59,596 nucleotides of DNA from an uncultured Cryomorphaceae bacterium. GTDB lineage: Bacteria; Bacteroidota; Bacteroidia; Flavobacteriales; Schleiferiaceae. The notes under the pieces were generated by a model. That model worked only from the letters and a program-made list of their open reading frames with translations. It did not search any database and was not told where the DNA came from. Every line of letters begins with the position of its first letter. Position 1 is the stretch's first letter. Below, piece after piece: positions 53,338-59,596 of this stretch. The DNA is taken from the NCBI GenBank assembly GCA_913060465.1, contig CAJXTR010000002.1, positions 1 through 59,596 of the forward strand, written 5' to 3'. A program made the translations under genes and the position numbers.

Positions 53338-54591
53338 CTAAATCGCCCTTACAAGCACCTCTTCGAGGCGATTAGATTTGGTTTTTTGTACCACAAACAA
53401 AAATTGATTTGTACGCAATACGGTACCCTTCTCCGGAATGCTTTGATGAAGGTCTAAAAGATAGCCACCCAAGGTGTTATAGTTTTCACTTTCCGGCAGG
53501 TCTAAATTCCATTTTTCATTGAGGTAAGACAATTCTAATCTGGCAGAGAAGAGCCATTCACTTTCGCTCATTTTGCGTTCTAGAAGATCCTCACTATCGT
53601 GTTCATCCTCGATCTCCCCAAAGATTTCCTCGATTACATCCTCTAGGGTAATGATTCCACTAGTACCACCATGTTCGTCTAATACTACCGCGATATTTCG
53701 CTTTTCCCGCGTGAATAGATTTAAGATTTCATCGGCGCGCATGCTCTCGGGTATAAAGCTCACTGGGCGCAATACGCGTTGAATGTTTTCAGGCTTTTTG
53801 AAAAGTTCGAAAGCGTGAACGTATCCAATGATTTTATCGATGTTCTCTTCAAAAACGAGCAACTTGCTATAGCCGGAATGGATGAATAGCTCGCGCACCT
53901 TTTCAGGGCTTGTACCTACTTCAATACCTTCGATTTCTGTCCTAGGAATCATGAATTCACGAGCCTTGGTCTCGGGAAATTCAAGGGCATTTTTGAAGAT
54001 TTCAAGCTCCGGATCGACATCGGTTTCACCTTCTGTATTGTTTGGAACTCGTTCGCGAACGAAATGATCGAGCTCTACTCGGCCAAAGGCAACATTTTCT
54101 TCTGCGATCTCTAAACGGAATATGTATTTCAAGAAGAATTGGCTAATACCTAACATCAATGCACTAGGTATGCGCAAGATCCAATACAGCAAAAATGCCG
54201 GAATACTCAACCAACTCATTAACCCCTCCGCATTCTGACGAAAAACGGCTTTTGGCAAAAGCTCGGCAAGCATTAAAATGATGATGGTTGATACGGATGT
54301 TTCAAGTAATAGAGCGAGGTACTCCCAAGCGCCCCAAGACTCAAAAACGGGCTCCATCCATTGATGCATGTAGTTTCCATACAGCACTAAAGCAACATTA
54401 TTACCGACTAAGATCGCTGCAATAAACGGCGCCGGACGGTCGACCAGATAGCCTAGGCTCTTATATGCAAGTCGGCCTTTCTGTCGCTCGAGTTCTACGT
54501 GCAGTTTGTTGATGCTTAAGTAAGCCATTTCTAGACCTGAAAACAGGGCTGAAAAGAAAACGGCGAGAACTATGGGAATAAAAATGCTCAC
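53338..54591 (-). CDS. CNNM/CorC-type transporter (DUF21-CBS-HlyC/CorC)
   Basis: 417 residues. Seen: DUF21 membrane domain (about 1-190; FSALFSGLEMAYLS), CBS pair (about 205-325; FMIPRTEIEGIEV and LDEHGGTSGIITLEDVIEEIFGEIEDEHD), and the C-terminal CorC_HlyC domain (about 340-415). This family exports magnesium or related ions; gliding protein GldE belongs to it too, but the neighbours here (lptC side) suggest the house-keeping copy. Two bases separate it from the small membrane gene upstream. Confidence 0.9.
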   Translation of the reverse strand: MSIFIPIVLAVFFSALFSGLEMAYLSINKLHVELERQKGRLAYKSLGYLVDRPAPFIAAILVGNNVALVLYGNYMHQWMEPVFESWGAWEYLALLLETSVSTIIILMLAELLPKAVFRQNAEGLMSWLSIPAFLLYWILRIPSALMLGISQFFLKYIFRLEIAEENVAFGRVELDHFVRERVPNNTEGETDVDPELEIFKNALEFPETKAREFMIPRTEIEGIEVGTSPEKVRELFIHSGYSKLLVFEENIDKIIGYVHAFELFKKPENIQRVLRPVSFIPESMRADEILNLFTREKRNIAVVLDEHGGTSGIITLEDVIEEIFGEIEDEHDSEDLLERKMSESEWLFSARLELSYLNEKWNLDLPESENYNTLGGYLLDLHQSIPEKGTVLRTNQFLFVVQKTKSNRLEEVLVRAI

Positions 54592-54593
54592 AG

Positions 54594-54776
54594 TTATTTA
54601 TTCATGGCGCGCAAACGCGATCTACGCCTCAAGAAATACATAAAAATTGCAGCACCCAGAAATAAGGTGAATTGAATGGTTCGTGTCCAATTCCCCCACG
54701 CCATGTAGATCTCTACAGCACTTACTGCTGCTACACCTAACCATAATATCTCAACTAAGCGTAATGCTCTATTCAT
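54594..54776 (-). CDS. Small conserved-position membrane protein
   Basis: 60 residues, two membrane helices (about 10-27 and 34-50) and a strongly basic tail (RRRSRLRAMNK). It overlaps the lptC stop by eight bases and precedes the CNNM gene by two bases, so it is translated with both. A similarly small membrane protein sits between lptC and the CNNM gene in other Bacteroidota. No family function is recognised. Confidence 0.75.
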   Translation of the reverse strand: MNRALRLVEILWLGVAAVSAVEIYMAWGNWTRTIQFTLFLGAAIFMYFLRRRSRLRAMNK

Positions 54777-55317
54777 CGTCTATTAGTATTTCACCTTGTA
54801 CCTTAAAGATACGATAGGTATTGAATTCTTGGTCCGCCTCAAAGCCTTTTCCGGTAATGAGTTGTCCATCCGTGCGTATCTGCACTTTGGCATCGCTATA
54901 CAAACGCTCCTCCTTCTTGTTCCAATACAGACGCTCACTACTCATGCGTTCGCCTTTACCATTGGTTAAAACTACATTACCGCCAATGGCCCATAGGTCA
55001 TCGTTCTTTAACTGTCTTGCAGTATCCGCTTCTAAGACGGTGGAGGTTAATGATTTGCCATTGTAAAATTGGACCTTAATACGTTTTCCAAAAAACACAT
55101 ATGGCGGATCTTGGTTGCCAAAATCTTGGACTAAACCCGCCTGGATCTCCAATACCTTATGCCCTGAGTCGCTATAGGTAATAGTCGCTCCAAGCTGCTC
55201 GTTCAATGGATAGAATTTCGGGGCGTCGCTTACCACATTCACCTCTTTAACATCGTTCGCACAACCCACGAGAAATGCTGTGAACAATGATAGAAGTAAA
55301 AAGCGATTAAGTAGCAT
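54769..55317 (-). CDS. lptC: LPS export protein LptC (lipoprotein form)
   Basis: 182 residues. Signal with lipobox FLVGC (Cys19), so it is a lipoprotein rather than membrane-helix anchored. Beta-jellyroll pattern: GKRIKVQFYNGKSLTSTVLEADTARQLKNDDLWAIGGNVVLTNGKGERMSSERLYWNKKEERLYSD, typical of LptC in Bacteroidota (residues about 75-140). It bridges the inner-membrane LPS transporter and the periplasmic LptA bridge. Starts after the TPR-gene terminator, so it needs its own promoter in the roughly 15-base gap or read-through. Confidence 0.88.
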   Translation of the reverse strand: MLLNRFLLLSLFTAFLVGCANDVKEVNVVSDAPKFYPLNEQLGATITYSDSGHKVLEIQAGLVQDFGNQDPPYVFFGKRIKVQFYNGKSLTSTVLEADTARQLKNDDLWAIGGNVVLTNGKGERMSSERLYWNKKEERLYSDAKVQIRTDGQLITGKGFEADQEFNTYRIFKVQGEILIDDE

Positions 55318-55333
55318 AGGCCTAAGTTCGGAA

Positions 55334-55369
55334 AAAAGAAAATCCCCTGAACAAAACGCTCAGGGGACT
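55334..55369 (-). terminator. Terminator of the TPR gene
   Basis: On the minus strand AGTCCCCTGA pairs with TCAGGGGATT around a nine-base loop (one G-T) and leads into TTTTCTTTTTT. It lies 26 bases beyond the TPR stop and just before lptC. Confidence 0.85.
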
Positions 55370-55391
55370 CCATTTATTTTGGATGTACTAT

Positions 55392-57062
55392 TTAGTAAAA
55401 CTTAACAGTAACCTTTTCGTTGATCCAACAGCCGATGTTTACTACATCGCCTTCTTTGTATCCAAGTTGGAAAGCTACCCCTTTATCAGGTACAGCTTGA
55501 GAGTAAGCGCTGATCAACTTAGAAGCCTTAGTCGCAACTTCTGGATCAATGCTGCGCGCGTACGTCAACTTATTGATCGCCGCCCAGTACACTGCATTCT
55601 TTTCAACCGCATTGCTACCACAGCTACCCGCAGCTTCAGCATAGATCGTTGCCAAGTACAGGTAAGGATTACCCCAGTCTTTGCGCAATTGACCAGCTTT
55701 CAAACAGCTAGTTTTTGCAGCGCTTAGTTGGCCCATCTTTTGGTTAACATATGCAAGTCCCATGTAATCATTGGCCTTACGACGCAGATCTTCTTCCTGT
55801 TCGATGGCTTCCGTATAGTACTTCTTAGCCATTGCCCAGTCGCCCTTGTTCACACCGAGTTTCGCCATGTTACGTGCCGCTGCAGCGCTTGGCTCAAGTC
55901 CATAAAGGGTCTCTGCAATCATAATGAACACCGGGTTATCGGTACAAGAAGTTACCTCACCGTTATCATCTACACGCTCTTTTTGCAACATGTTACCGGC
56001 GCGCTTCAACCATTCAATATTATCCTTGTTTGCAATAAAGGCTTCCTCGTTGTAGATGCGACCTAGCTTATCACAAGTCAATAGTGGGCTAAGAATTTTC
56101 TCGATGTTGCGTTGTACTGCTTCGATGTTACGCAAGCGAATCTCATTGTTCGAAATCTTACGCTTATCTACTGAAGTATAGCCTTCTTCGTCGAGCTGGT
56201 ATTTTGTTTTTAGCTCTTCCGCCTTATCTAGAACCGCTACCAATTCTGCCGTAGCCGCATCCATTTCAGGCTTTACCAATGGAGGTAATTTCGCAGCCTT
56301 CTTCATGCGTTTCTTAGAAGAATTATTGTAGGCATTAATTGAGTCGTATACTGCAACTTCTTTAGCAAAAGCCGCTTTAGCTACTTGTGCATAAGGAGTA
56401 ACACTATCCGCATAGGCAATCCATTCAACCACAGAATCCGCCTTCAAAGAAATATTGTAGCTCTCAACGTTAAAGGTGTTGAAGTTGTATTCCAATGCCA
56501 TCAAAGCTGAGTTGTACACTTCAAAAAGACGCTCAACATCTTTATTCTTATTGAACTCTTTAACGTTTGCTTGGAAGTAACGATCTATGTGAGCAACAGA
56601 CATGTTGTCGCCCAACATATCCTTTGCTTCTTCAAACATCACTACTGCCTTCGAAACGCTATCCGCATTTTTCTTGTAGTAGTTGTAGAAGTGATAAGCC
56701 TTAGATGATAAGGCATTGGCTTTTTCTTCCGGGAAGTGGGTAGCAAAAGAATCGAACATGCCTAACAATTCTTGAATGTAGCCATTTTTCGATGCTTCAT
56801 CCGGTGCGCTCTTGATCATAGCTTCCAATATATTATCACCATAGGTGTAAATACGGATGTTCGCCTGTGGACAAGTAGTGTACAAAGCATTCCAAGATTC
56901 ATAAGCATCTTCGTAGTTCTTGCCTTGGTAGTAAGAACCCATGATGTTATAATTCTCGTAACACGATACTGAATCGGCAACAGAATTACCCCATTTGCCA
57001 CTTTGCGCTTGGAGGCCAGTTGCCATAAAAACAATCCCTAATACGAAGAGAATTCGCTTCAT
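55392..57062 (-). CDS. Periplasmic tetratricopeptide-repeat protein
   Basis: 556 residues from ATG 57062 (signal peptide MKRILFVLGIVFMATGLQAQ); the frame begins earlier at 57110 without leader character. TPR-like helices run through most of the protein: YYQGKNYEDAYESWNALYTTCP near the start and KGDWAMAKKYYTEAIEQEEDLRRKANDYMGLAYVNQKMGQLSAAK near the end. A Lys-rich helical region (SSKKRMKKAAKLP) is in the middle. In Bacteroidota this gene lies between coaX/OMP and lptC, suggesting an envelope-assembly scaffold; no function is proven. It starts 13 bases after the OMP stop. Confidence 0.85.
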   Translation of the reverse strand: MKRILFVLGIVFMATGLQAQSGKWGNSVADSVSCYENYNIMGSYYQGKNYEDAYESWNALYTTCPQANIRIYTYGDNILEAMIKSAPDEASKNGYIQELLGMFDSFATHFPEEKANALSSKAYHFYNYYKKNADSVSKAVVMFEEAKDMLGDNMSVAHIDRYFQANVKEFNKNKDVERLFEVYNSALMALEYNFNTFNVESYNISLKADSVVEWIAYADSVTPYAQVAKAAFAKEVAVYDSINAYNNSSKKRMKKAAKLPPLVKPEMDAATAELVAVLDKAEELKTKYQLDEEGYTSVDKRKISNNEIRLRNIEAVQRNIEKILSPLLTCDKLGRIYNEEAFIANKDNIEWLKRAGNMLQKERVDDNGEVTSCTDNPVFIMIAETLYGLEPSAAAARNMAKLGVNKGDWAMAKKYYTEAIEQEEDLRRKANDYMGLAYVNQKMGQLSAAKTSCLKAGQLRKDWGNPYLYLATIYAEAAGSCGSNAVEKNAVYWAAINKLTYARSIDPEVATKASKLISAYSQAVPDKGVAFQLGYKEGDVVNIGCWINEKVTVKFY

Positions 57063-57075
57063 AATACTCTGATTT

Positions 57076-58446
57076 TTATCTATATCTAAATTTCTGGAAC
57101 CACTTATCATTCAACGTGATTCCTAGGTTAATGTTCCAATATTCTTCTTTTAAGTGACTATCGACACCGTCCCAACGTTGCCCTAGTCCCATACTTAAGT
57201 TCAAAAAGCTTGCCTTTTGTTCGCCCGGAGCCAAAGATCTGTAGATCAGAGGTAGGCTCATGCCGAAGTTCACCTCCCTAGTGACATAGCTTTGAGCGTC
57301 CCAGTGGTACTGTCCTATTTCTCTAGACATACCTAGGCGGTATCTTGAAATTGCAAGAAGGTTTGTCGCACGGCTCCATTGCGGAACAACATAGGCTGGA
57401 ACAAAAACCAGCCCTGCACTTGCACGTTCGCTTGAGGTGAATTGTGTTTGTGGTGCCACCTCACCTGTTGGTGCAAATCCGCGGTATTCATGCCAGTTTG
57501 TGATGCGGTAATCGGCCACGAAGTCCCAAGCGTTAACTGGAACGTCTTGAACTTTTTTACTAATACCTATTCCGAAGCCCGTGAATGTAGGAAGGATCAT
57601 TGTTCCGCCAGCAGTTAAGTTGTAGTACAATGTATCCACTGGAGTTTCTACGATACCGCTATTGATGAATGAATACTGAGTGGTGATTTGACGCGCGTTC
57701 ATATCCCCACCCAAACCATAGACCGCACCGGCTACGAGGTGGTAGTTCTTAAGATCACCTTGCAACTGAATCCCTCCATCGAAGGTGAAATCACTTATAC
57801 CTGTTTTGGTCGTCTTGCTCACCGATAGGTAGCGAGAGTCGGCGATGATGGTTTTGTTGCTACTTACCTCCTCGCCGAAAATATATTTTGCGTTACCACC
57901 TATGCTGATCCATTTCAAGGGTTGGACTGCGAGGCCGATGGTGAATTGGTCGTACCCCCCTTCACCTAAGGAACGGTATTCATACAAACCGAAATCATCT
58001 GAAGTATCGGCCACACTGACATTATATCCTTTAGCTGCGTATGGGCTGAGCGTAAGTGCGCCTCCAATCCAATCCGCAAACTTGAATCCAAAACCAAAGA
58101 AATCGAAATATGTATTGAAGTTCGATTGATCCAGCCCTTCACTCGGAATTTGGTGACGGAAACTGCGATGCGCACCACTCATTTCCAGGGTTGAATATTC
58201 CATGTTGGTGTAACCCGCCGGATTCAATACATTAATGGTGAATCTGTCGGTGTAACCTATTCCAGTGGCCCCCATTCCAAGGTAAGAAGGACCAATGCCA
58301 AAAGTGGTTTCACCAATGCCCTGAATGCTCAATGGACTTACTGAATTTGTCTGGGCTTGAAGGTTTGCACCTATTAATACACCCAAGGCAAGGGCCACGG
58401 AAAACCCCGCGGACCTAACTAAGTCCTTGATTTTTAAAATATTCAT
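57076..58446 (-). CDS. Outer-membrane beta-barrel protein, FadL/OmpP1-like
   Basis: 456 residues from ATG 58446 (a long signal MNILKIKDLVRSAGFSVALALGVLIGANLQAQ). Seen: SPLSIQGIGETTFGIGPSYLGMGATGIGYTDRFTINVLNPAGYTN, a pattern of Bacteroidota barrel proteins with resemblance to the FadL/OmpP1 N-terminal region (positions about 35-80), and many amphipathic strands ending in FRYR. The start lies 32 bases inside coaX, so the two are coupled. Likely an outer-membrane transporter or structural barrel; no ligand can be assigned. Confidence 0.78.
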   Translation of the reverse strand: MNILKIKDLVRSAGFSVALALGVLIGANLQAQTNSVSPLSIQGIGETTFGIGPSYLGMGATGIGYTDRFTINVLNPAGYTNMEYSTLEMSGAHRSFRHQIPSEGLDQSNFNTYFDFFGFGFKFADWIGGALTLSPYAAKGYNVSVADTSDDFGLYEYRSLGEGGYDQFTIGLAVQPLKWISIGGNAKYIFGEEVSSNKTIIADSRYLSVSKTTKTGISDFTFDGGIQLQGDLKNYHLVAGAVYGLGGDMNARQITTQYSFINSGIVETPVDTLYYNLTAGGTMILPTFTGFGIGISKKVQDVPVNAWDFVADYRITNWHEYRGFAPTGEVAPQTQFTSSERASAGLVFVPAYVVPQWSRATNLLAISRYRLGMSREIGQYHWDAQSYVTREVNFGMSLPLIYRSLAPGEQKASFLNLSMGLGQRWDGVDSHLKEEYWNINLGITLNDKWFQKFRYR

Positions 58447-59137
58447 GAAGCTGCTTAAGGGCATGTAGTTCATAATTCGAGGGTGCAAATATGTGCTTTT
58501 TTAAGGGGTTTCGCAAAGCATTTCTATCGCCTCCGCAAATGACCACCTTTTCAAGGTTAAATTCTTCGCAATACCGGGCGATCATCGACTCAACCTCTAA
58601 GGGTAAAGCAACATTCACGCCAGCTTGTAAATTTGATATTGTGTCCGTTCCTAAAAGCGCTGCTGCAGGGTCCGATTCTACATTTGGCAACGCCACCGTA
58701 AAAGAATGCATAGCCTGAAATCTCATGTTCAATCCTGGGCTGATTGCACCGCCTTTAAACTCACCTGCTACGACCACGTTGTAGGTAATGCATGTCCCTG
58801 CGGTTACAGCTAATACATTGGGACCGTATTCCAAAAACGCTGCGCTTGCAGCTAACAATCTGTCCACACCCAAGGATTTCGGACTGCTGTAGTCTATCCG
58901 TATAGGCCAATTAGATTCTACATCCAACCACTGAATACGTTCCGGTAAACCTTTGGGTCGCTCGCCACTGCTCACACCCATGGCTTTTAATGATGGAAAA
59001 TCCGAAAAGCAATCTTGCACACGGAGGACGAAGTTCTCTGCTTCATCCTTAGCATAGTTCCACGAAGCGACTTGCTCCATTTTATTGTAGAGCGCAGCTT
59101 TTAAGCGTGAATTTCCTATGTCAAGGGCTAAGAACAT
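58415..59137 (-). CDS. coaX: Type III pantothenate kinase
   Basis: 240 residues. First step of CoA synthesis. Seen: LALDIGNSRLKAAL (phosphate-binding), SLGVDRLLAASAAF (GVDR), VTAGTCITYNVV and GGAISPGLNMRFQAMHSFT, the CoaX set. Type III kinases do not depend on CoA feedback. First gene of the coaX-to-ppiD series on the minus strand. A near -7 element (GATTTTTG, one mismatch) lies five bases upstream, so the mRNA leader may be very short. Confidence 0.95.
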   Translation of the reverse strand: MFLALDIGNSRLKAALYNKMEQVASWNYAKDEAENFVLRVQDCFSDFPSLKAMGVSSGERPKGLPERIQWLDVESNWPIRIDYSSPKSLGVDRLLAASAAFLEYGPNVLAVTAGTCITYNVVVAGEFKGGAISPGLNMRFQAMHSFTVALPNVESDPAAALLGTDTISNLQAGVNVALPLEVESMIARYCEEFNLEKVVICGGDRNALRNPLKKHIFAPSNYELHALKQLHEYFKNQGLS

Positions 59138-59230
59138 CAGACAAAAATCGGTTTTAAAAGGGATATAAGGCGCGAATGCTTTGTTAAAGTGGCTTTTAGA
59201 TATTCATTGAACTTTTTTCAATTCCTATTT

Positions 59231-59258
59231 CCACAATTGAATTGTGGGTGTATATTTG
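59231..59258 (+). promoter_or_regulatory. Predicted tRNA-Phe promoter with overlapping palindrome
   Basis: TATATTTG (59251-59258) matches TAnnTTTG exactly, 16 bases before the tRNA. A perfect inverted repeat CCACAATT-G-AATTGTGG (59231-59247) sits directly upstream, where a -33 box would lie. It may be an operator or a cruciform. A further ATTGAA/TTCAAT hairpin (59206-59222) is upstream. Confidence 0.5.
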
Positions 59259-59273
59259 CCGTCCTCTTACGGA

Positions 59274-59349
59274 GGTGATGTAGCTCAGTTGGTAGAGCAA
59301 AGGATTGAAAATCCTTGTGTCGGCGGTTCGATTCCGTCCATCACCACCA
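59274..59349 (+). tRNA. tRNA-Phe (anticodon GAA), CCA encoded
   Basis: Acceptor GGTGATG pairs with CATCACC; D arm GCTC/GAGC around AGTTGGTA; anticodon stem AAGGA/TCCTT with loop TTGAAAA, anticodon GAA; T loop TTCGATT. Discriminator A and CCA are encoded (59347-59349). 76 bases. All canonical features are present. Confidence 0.97.
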
Positions 59350-59353
59350 CCTC

Positions 59354-59386
59354 AAAGCCCTTCAGTGTGACTGGAGGGCTTTTTTT
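59354..59386 (+). terminator. Terminator of tRNA-Phe
   Basis: AAAGCCCTTCAG pairs with CTGGAGGGCTTT (one T-G) around TGTGA and is followed by a T run. It starts five bases after the tRNA. Confidence 0.92.
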
Positions 59387-59419
59387 ATTCCCCAACACCC
59401 GAAAACACTGGGGCAATTA

Positions 59420-59453
59420 AAAAGGCCGGAACATCGAAATATTCCCGCCTTTT
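59420..59453 (+). repeat. Hairpin downstream of tRNA-Phe
   Basis: AAAAGGC and GCCTTTT pair, with GGAA/TTCC inside a single C-C mismatch and a ten-base loop. T residues at its right edge make it terminator-like on the plus strand, but no gene precedes it after the tRNA terminator. Nothing codes in 59390-59596. Confidence 0.4.
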
Positions 59454-59463
59454 CGCACCAAAG

Positions 59464-59490
59464 TGGTAACCACAAAAATTCTGGTTACCA
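59464..59490. repeat. Inverted repeat TGGTAACCA-N9-TGGTTACCA
   Basis: Nine-base arms are perfectly complementary, and each arm is itself nearly palindromic. It lies in the gene-free right edge; the gene it might control is outside the window. Confidence 0.4.
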
Positions 59491-59596
59491 GTTTTCTGTG
59501 AATAACTCGGAATGAGCACCTGCGCAACCTATTATTAATGAGTGAACTTTGTAGCAAACCATAATTGGAACGTAAAAACAGTTATGCATCCGCTTA

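Noticed and set aside
59274-59349. tRNA-Phe as an attachment site of an integrated element
   Set aside because: No repeated tRNA 3' end and no integrase are visible within the window; the right flank is too short to judge.
1-59596. CRISPR arrays, toxin-antitoxin pairs, prophage or restriction genes
   Set aside because: No regularly spaced direct repeats and no proteins of these classes were seen; the window is core chromosome with one accessory-looking locus.

Overview
This window is a gene-dense stretch of a Bacteroidota chromosome, most likely Flavobacteriales. Evidence: type IX secretion genes (PorQ, a PorP/SprF-type protein, and a secreted protein ending in a gliding-motility-type sorting domain), phylum-typical gene orders (ftsH-LUD-cdsA-psd; lon-porQ-cmk; mreBCD-mrdA-rodA; coaX-OMP-TPR-lptC-small membrane protein-CNNM-ppiD), and several TAnnTTTG promoter elements in place of the proteobacterial -10 box. 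There is no intact mobile element, CRISPR array, rRNA or prophage. One tRNA (Phe, GAA) lies near the right edge.

Layout. 1-3691 (+): 3' part of ftsH, a LUD-domain gene, cdsA and psd. 3706-9432 (-): lon-porQ-cmk, and yaaA with an outer-membrane barrel gene. 9488-12123 (+): two overlapping lipoprotein genes, one tentatively CsgG-like and one LPP20-like. 12130-12890: a MarR regulator with a perfect operator palindrome, then a gene-free stretch with five successive hairpins ending in a strong terminator. 12977-26329 (+): the most distinctive region, a short-chain fatty acid locus. It holds a zinc-ribbon/HTH protein of IS1-transposase origin, a porin with a structured leader, a DUF4212/SLC5-type cation:acetate symporter pair, a small membrane protein coupled to an SLC5-domain histidine kinase, a receiver-only response regulator, PrpE-type and AcsA-type acyl-CoA synthetases, a cNMP/CBS/nucleotidyltransferase protein and a DEDDh exonuclease. 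26425-30444 (+): lysA, a GNAT, lysC and a GlsB/OlsB-like N-acyltransferase. 30451-33501 (-): a D-2-hydroxyacid dehydrogenase, mgtE and ksgA. 33589-38591 (+): fbp, mfd and a DinB-like protein. 38666-42192 (-): a PorP-SPOR fusion and its type B sorting-domain partner. 42317-44052: a GAF/fRMsr-like protein (+) and a MacB-type ABC permease (-). 44138-51102 (+): purH and the cell-shape operon mreB-mreC-mreD-mrdA-rodA. 51168-59137 (-): the ppiD-to-coaX envelope cluster. 59274-59596: tRNA-Phe, its terminator and two further inverted repeats.

How the parts work together. Most of the window is core envelope biology: phospholipid synthesis, LPS export, elongasome, type IX secretion and protein quality control by FtsH, Lon and PpiD. 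The 13-26 kb locus looks like a self-contained module for sensing, importing and activating acetate and propionate. Its regulatory parts are unusual: an SLC5 sensor kinase whose adjacent receiver has no DNA-binding output, and a domesticated transposase-type DNA-binding protein at the head of the cluster. All family names come from reading the protein sequences against remembered family motifs. No database search was run.
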